Positions 59,282-64,000 of a DNA stretch of 64,000 bases are shown in pieces. The notes below the pieces were generated by a model. That model was not told where the DNA came from. It saw only the letters and a program-made list of their open reading frames with translations, and did no database searches. The stretch covers positions 248,001-312,000 of the forward strand of contig BSBK01006022.1 in assembly GCA_027943335.1 (NCBI GenBank), written 5' to 3'. The translations under genes were made by a program, and so were the position numbers. The number at the start of each line of letters is the position of its first letter. Position 1 is the stretch's first letter. Source of the DNA: Chamaecyparis obtusa (Eukaryota; Streptophyta; Pinopsida; Cupressales; Cupressaceae).

Positions 59282-60245
59282 TAATGTAGTCAAGGCTAGT
59301 GGTTCCAATTAAGGACTGACCGACCTTGTAGCCAACCAATATGCATTGGAAATACACAATAACAATAACAGATCTGAAATAAAACATAAGTCTTTATTCA
59401 TCAAATCACTGATTACATGTAATGTACTAGGCTATAACGCCTTCTTGGTTATGGCTAGATATAAAGCAAGTAACAGTCTACAAGATCTTGCAAGATCCAA
59501 ATATTTTCCACAACATCATCCTTCAACTAGTCCAAGTTTGCAACACACACCACACTGGTAGGAATCCAGGAAAGATCTAAACTTGTACTCAAACTTTTAA
59601 GCAATCTTCCTTCTCCTAAGCTTACAAGTTACTAAATTTTCTTCCAAAAATCTCCTCCCCAAACATCTACCCAAGAACCCTATAAATATTGATTCCCAGT
59701 CACAAGTTGGCTGATGAAACAATAAACCCCTACAAACAAATATTAAATGCTAAAACATCAGTCAACTCTCACATAGCCTAAAAAAATAAATAAACTCTCA
59801 AAGATGGCCCCAACGGTCACCAAATCCACATAGAAGAATGCAACATGCCAGATCTAGGTCCCCACATGTCCAACAATCAATCCAAAACTCAAGGAGCACA
59901 ACCCAAATCAATGGAACAAGTTGGCCAAGCTGATCCATCCAAACAATCTAGTCGGTGAGCAAGAAAACTGAGCAACAAAGGAAATAAATGAGCACCAAAC
60001 ACTGACCAAGCCAAGAATGACTGAGCAACATAGTTATCACCTAGCACCAGAGAATTGATGCCTTCAGTCATCGAGTGTTCTTTAGAGATCAAGCACCCTG
60101 GTAACTATAGAAACTGAGCAACCAGTCTCCCAAACTAAGAAAGTACTCCATGAAACCAAGATCAAAACTAACAATCTACCTTCAAAGAAAAACATATTTT
60201 TGGTTGATATAGGATTACCAAGAATCCTAGGATGCTCCTACATCA
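59282..60245 (-). repeat. 3' LTR of element F
   Basis: About 964 bp, start TAATGTAG (decayed TGATGTAG), end GGATGCTCCTACATCA, followed inward by GACACCCTAGG. It has the same LTR end grammar as B, E and G. No partner LTR in the window. Confidence 0.8.
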
Positions 60246-60680
60246 GACACCCTAGGTAAGAAATATTTTCTCATAAGGAAATCAAGAACATTTCAAGGGA
60301 ATTAGAATAGGTATGCCAAATCTATTCTTCACCCATATCTCTTCTTGTCCTTCATCCCAAGTAGTCTTCACTTCATTCACTATCCCATGTAGAAAGTCCT
60401 TCTGCCTTCCACTTTGTTTACCCCTCTGGTCAACAATTGATAGCAATCAACTCTGACCACTATCGATCACCTTAGTACCTCAGTAAGGTTCATCCTCTCC
60501 AGACTCCTCAATCAACTCAATATCATTTGCATCTCTTTGTGTCAAAACTGTCACCATCTATTGTACCATCTCTACTAGCAAGACCATCTATTTCTTAATC
60601 TCAACAAACTCTTTAGAAATATCATTCTCCTTCTCCTTCAAGCTAGGCTTTTTAGGAATAGGTTCATCAATCCTTTTCTC
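60246..60680 (-). other. F interior between protease and LTR, pol missing
   Basis: Where a gypsy element should have about 3 kb of RT, RNase H and integrase, only 435 bp remain. Read in the protease frame, a Lys/Glu-rich tail (KKPSLKEKENDISKEF) and an uncharacterised stretch with stops are visible. I recognise no pol motif. Confidence 0.65.
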
Positions 60681-61367
60681 CTAAGGTTTCTCATAAGGAC
60701 AACACCTAATAACTCCACATTTCTTAACCCCTATTTTTTGTAAAGGTATCAGCTTATTCCAAGCTCCTTCATGCCTAACCACATAGGTATTAGCACGACC
60801 ATCAAAAAAAATATTTATGTCAAATTGCCAAGGTCTTCCGAGTAACAGATGACAAGCATCCATAGGCAATATATCACACAATATCTCATCATGGTAAGAT
60901 CCACTTTGAAACTTAACCAAGCATTGTTCTTCAACTCTAACCTTAGAAACATCTTGTATCCAACTAATCTGATAAGGATTAGGATGCTTCCTTCTTTCCA
61001 AATTCAACTTACTAACCATTTCATTTGAAATAAAGTTCTCAAAGCTGCCACCATCAACTATGACATTACATATGTTATCCTTGCACTTACATTTGGTTCT
61101 AAACAAATTTCTCCTTTGTACTGGTTCATGGACACATGTAGCTAATCTTCTAGAGATAAGTGTCTCACCTTTTTCTACAACATTCACAATATCTTCTTTA
61201 GTAGTCAGTGCCACCCTTTTCTTAGGACAATAAAAACTTCTATGACTAGCTTCACCATAGTTATAACAAGTACTGGTGAACTTAGTCTTCCACCTTCCCC
61301 TCTGTTCAACATTTTTAGTAACTTGACCACTGCTAGATCCCACATCAGTCTTAGCATTCTCTGTCAC
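60681..61367 (-). pseudogene. Zinc knuckle and protease of F
   Basis: Uninterrupted 228-residue segment. Near its start is a degraded knuckle (CYNYGEASHRSFYC, second Cys replaced by Tyr). Then comes the protease, with FRTKCKCKDNICNVI, VDGGSFENFISNEM and CHLLLGRPWQFDINI. The active site reads D-G-G as in element A. A C-terminal RCCPYEKP tail ends at a stop at 60678. This is the longest intact gypsy protease frame here. Confidence 0.85.
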
Positions 61368-62167
61368 ATTACTCTCATCAACTGTCTCACCAATTTTACT
61401 ACCTCAGTTCCTATTTTTTTGTTTTCCTTCATACTTCTTATTTAGCTTCTCTTCAATCTTCAATTCCATTTAATAAGCATCACCAATTGTTGTCATCCAC
61501 ATAGTAAGTAACTCTTCTTGAATACTAGGTCTCAAACCATAGACATACCTAGCAACCTTCTCTTTATCAGCTTCACAATGACCAGTCCTAATCAAGATTC
61601 TATTAAAATCCATAGTATACTCTTGTACCAATTTGTTAGTCTTATTCAAAGCTTGCATCTTCTTAAACATGTCCAATTCATAATCCACTAGAATGAATTT
61701 CTTCTTCAACTTATCCACCATTTGGTTCCACTTAGTGATCTTTTCTTTTCCTCTTCGACCTCTTTCCAATTGAACTTCTCTCCACCAAATATTTGCATGA
61801 ACCTTCAACTTAGTCTTTGCAAATATAACCCTATCAGGATCTTCTATTTCTTCATACTCAAAGTACTGATCAATCTCATTGATCCAATCAATCAATTCTT
61901 TTAGCCTAAGGCTTCCAAAAAATGCAGAAACTTCAATCTTAGGTCTCTTCCCAATCTTAGACATAGCTTTCAGAATTTGATTCTCCTAAGAATCTCTAGC
62001 TTCTTCGACAACTTCTTCAAAATGATCTTCCTTATATTCATCATCACTATCCTCTTTCAAGGTAGGCTTCTTCTTTCTCAATTCCTCTTGTAGGTTTTGC
62101 AATTATTTCTGCAAAGCCCTAAAATCATCAAGACTAAATTCTCTAGTACTTTCCTCTTCCTCTGAGA
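61368..62167 (-). pseudogene. Gag of F (interrupted at its N-terminus)
   Basis: Segment 61964-61470 is a well-kept capsid core: MSKIGKRPKIEVSAFFGSL, ELIDWINEIDQYFEYEE, IWWREVQLERGRRGKEKI, VQEYTMDFNRILIRTGH and YVYGLRPSIQEELLTM. Upstream, EFSLDDFRALQK and an acidic stretch run into the palindrome at 62168, where element G is inserted. Stops near 61980, 62105 and 61400. Closest relative in the window is the gag at 3671-4690. Confidence 0.87.
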
Positions 62168-62768
62168 TGATGCAGGAGCATCCTGGGTGTAAGAGCAATC
62201 TTGCATCACCCAAAAATATTTATGTTTTTATATTCAATAAGGGTTATTTTGTGCAGAGCTGCTATTTATGGAAAGTTACTATTTTTGGTAATTTTCGTAT
62301 GTGCTCAGAATGATCTGATTTCTTTCTTGGAGGTTCATTTTGGTCATATAAGTCTGCCAGCAAAGTTTCATGGCTAGATTAGGTGTAGTTTTGAAGATAT
62401 TGAAGATTTTCGGTATTGGCAGCAGGGTACAAAAACTTTGAACTCAGTTTTGAAGGCTTTAGAGGCCCCGGATGAGGTCAAAAATTTGGGTGACAAGCGC
62501 TTGCGCTAGTCAAGCCTGTAGAGCGCTTCGTGGCGTTTTCGAAATGGGGTTATAATAGTCAATCGGGTCAACTGGTGATGACTTATGATCTTCGGAAGTC
62601 GGGTCACCTGAAATGGCAGAAAATAATTTTCCTTCAAAATTTCTGTTCGGGTTTCAAAAGTTATCTTGAGCCGACTTTGATGTAATAAATTGAAAAATAA
62701 AATAATTCTAAGTTTGGTCGGCCCTTAGGGCTAAATTTCTGGAACCTTCTCGGGCGGTGGAAATTGCC

Positions 62769-62776
62769 TATATAAG
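62769..62776 (+). promoter_or_regulatory. TATA box, left palindrome arm
   Basis: TATATAAG in the LTR, reading rightward toward the palindrome centre. Transcription starting some 30 bp downstream would cross the spacer into the complementary right arm. The promoter is inferred from motif and position only. Confidence 0.6.
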
Positions 62777-63176
62777 GAAGGCTGTATTATTGTCTTAGGC
62801 AGTTCAGAATAATTCTGGGTAGTAGATCTGGGTAATAGCTCGAGGCTTTGTCCTACAGAATATTGTAAGGGAATGCCCATGTGGCTTTGCATATTGTAAT
62901 TCTGAAAGTTTGTAATTCCACATTTGTGGAGATAATAAGAAGCCAATTTTCTGTTCTTGCATATTGTTGTTGTTTCTCTATTTCTGTTATATGCAAGAAC
63001 AGAAAATTGGCTTCTTATTATCTCCACAAATGTGGAATTACAAACTTTCAGAATTATAATATGCAAAGCCACATGGGCATTCCCTTACAATATTCTGTAG
63101 GACAAAGCCTCGAGCTATTACCCAGATCTACTACCCAGAATTATTCTGAACTGCCTAAGACAATAATACAGCCTTC

Positions 63177-63184
63177 CTTATATA
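63177..63184 (-). promoter_or_regulatory. TATA box, right palindrome arm
   Basis: Exact mirror of the left-arm site (CTTATATA on the plus strand), reading leftward toward the centre. The two LTR promoters are thus convergent, about 400 bp apart. Confidence 0.6.
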
Positions 63185-63829
63185 GGCAATTTCCACCGCC
63201 CGAGAAGGTTCCAAAAATTTAGCCCTAAGGGCCGACCAAACTTAGAATTATTTTATTTTTCAATTTATTACATCAAAGTCGACTCAAGATAACTTTTGAA
63301 ACCCGAACAAAAATTTTGAAGGAAAATTATTTTATGCCATTTCAGGTGACCCGACTTCCGAAGATCATAAGTCATCACCAGTTGACCCGATTGACTATTA
63401 TAACCCCATTTCGGAAACGCCACGAAGCGCTCTACAGGCTTGACTGGCGCAAGCGCCTGTCACCCAAATTTTCGACCTCATCCGGGGCCTCTAAAGCCTT
63501 CAAAACTGAGTTCGAAGTTTTTGTACCCTGCTGCCAATACCGAAAATCTTCAATATCTTCAAAACTACACCTGATCTAGCCATGAAACTTTGCTGGCAGA
63601 CTTATATGACCAAAATGAACCTCCAAGAAAGAAATCAGATCATTCTGAGCACATACGAAAATTACCAAAAATAGTAACTTTCCATAAATAGCAGCTCTGC
63701 ACAAAATAACCCTTATTGAATATAAAAACATAAATATTTTTGGGTGATGCAAGATTGCTCTTACACCCAGGATGCTCTTGCATCAGACACCCGGGGTAAT
63801 TTGAGAAGTGACCCTGTCACGACTCAGGT

Positions 63830-64000
63830 GTGCAGAGGAAAACCAAGACGGTTAACCTCCTCCTTTGCTAGCCATGATGAATCTTCAACAGGTCGTCCTT
63901 TCCACTTGACCAGATATTCTTCATATGTCCTGTTCCTTGTGCTTCTGCCAACACGACTATCCAGTATATCTTCAATCTCCTTAGTGTCTGAACTAGTTGC
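63830..64000 (-). pseudogene. Chromodomain of element G (partial)
   Basis: Reading left from the window edge: EIEDILDSRVGRSTRNR then YEEYLVKWKGRPVEDSSW, a well-preserved chromodomain with the full YLVKWKG block, ending before the PPT context. The upstream integrase is outside the window. No stop is seen in this 55-residue stretch, so G may be the youngest gypsy element here. Confidence 0.85.

Larger units (their letters stand above)
59282..62167 (-). mobile_element. Gypsy derivative F: gag and protease only
   Basis: Minus-strand element seen from its 3' LTR to the gag N-terminus. Between protease and LTR there are only about 435 bp with no RT, RNase H, integrase or chromodomain, so the pol region is deleted. 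Its gag and protease are relatives of those of element A. Element G interrupts it at 62167, hence the 5' LTR is outside. If the deletion predates insertion, F was a nonautonomous copy. Confidence 0.8.
62168..63785. repeat. 1.6-kb LTR palindrome
   Basis: Left arm 62168-62964 and right arm 62989-63785 are each 797 bp and are reverse complements of each other with only scattered substitutions. The central spacer is 24 nt (62965-62988). Both arms start, reading inward, with TGATGC(A/G)(A/G)GAGCATCC, the LTR start of family A/G, and reach almost to the LTR 3' end before inverting. Two identically placed 113-codon frames, one per strand, are by-products of this symmetry. A normal LTR would read once through to a CATCA-type end; here the last ~45 bp appear to be missing from both arms. 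Confidence 0.95.
62168..64000 (-). mobile_element. Ty3/gypsy chromovirus G, 3' end only
   Basis: The right edge of the window enters a minus-strand gypsy element. A chromodomain ends near 63840, followed by the CCCCGGGTGTC context and LTR sequence beginning at 63785. The expected 3' LTR is replaced by a head-to-head palindromic pair (62168-63785). The five bases left of it are TGAGA. The rest lies outside. Confidence 0.85.

Noticed and set aside
62731..63222. Two overlapping 113-codon frames on opposite strands with almost the same protein
   Set aside because: They are the same LTR sequence read in each palindrome arm. There is no independent evidence of coding, and the frames cover LTR promoter and R-U5 sequence.

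Overview
This window looks like repeat-dense intergenic DNA from a large plant genome. It is AT-rich, I found no convincing cellular gene and no tRNA or rRNA gene, and almost every recognisable coding stretch is a decayed retrotransposon. Primer-binding sites of the TGGTATCAGAGC type (initiator tRNA-Met), chromodomain Ty3/gypsy elements, Ty1/copia and an L1-type LINE with a plant ORF1 domain all indicate a seed plant. The old nested insertions and large LTRs would fit a gymnosperm, but that is inference.

Layout. 1-2775 holds no gene. 2776-5343 is the 5' part of a plus-strand gypsy element (A: LTR, PBS, gag, protease). It is cut by a minus-strand gypsy chromovirus B (5344-12954), which itself carries a copia-type LTR remnant J (8068-9475) and a small candidate MITE inside its 5' LTR (12343-12746). 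12978-25815 is element C, a plus-strand LTR element with a coiled-coil/zinc-knuckle gag and a long second ORF but no recognisable pol. C is interrupted by a complete minus-strand chromovirus E1 (15623-21532). About 26.0-53.3 kb is one LINE split by a 21.8-kb copia element D (28333-50167, target duplication GTCTT). D is split by a probable solo LTR I (32332-47256). I is split by a tandem array H (33421-46848), arranged LTR-body-LTR-body-LTR, of a second pol-less family related to C. 53544-54574 is an unidentified ORF, broken by a second chromovirus E2 (54575-59281). E2 is broken by a gag-protease-only gypsy derivative F (59282-62167), and F is broken by gypsy G, which runs off the right edge.

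Most notable points. (1) The 3' end of G is a nearly perfect 1.6-kb palindrome: two 797-bp LTR copies head to head around a 24-nt spacer, each with a TATA box facing the centre. It could produce hairpin RNA, so it is a candidate silencing trigger for its own family. (2) C and H encode the same unusual pair of proteins: a coiled-coil gag with three to four CCHC knuckles, and a roughly 1000-residue ORF2 with a basic middle and coiled-coil tail. They have no pol, yet share LTR blocks, PBS and polypurine-tract context with the pol-bearing copia D. This suggests a pol-less family mobilised in trans. (3) H exists as a tandem with a ~6.2-kb period and a single outer target-site pair.

All reading frames described are interrupted by stops or frameshifts, so coding features are given as pseudogenes with approximate edges. 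LTR edges come from TG...CA ends, PBS and PPT positions, and comparison of the copies within the window.
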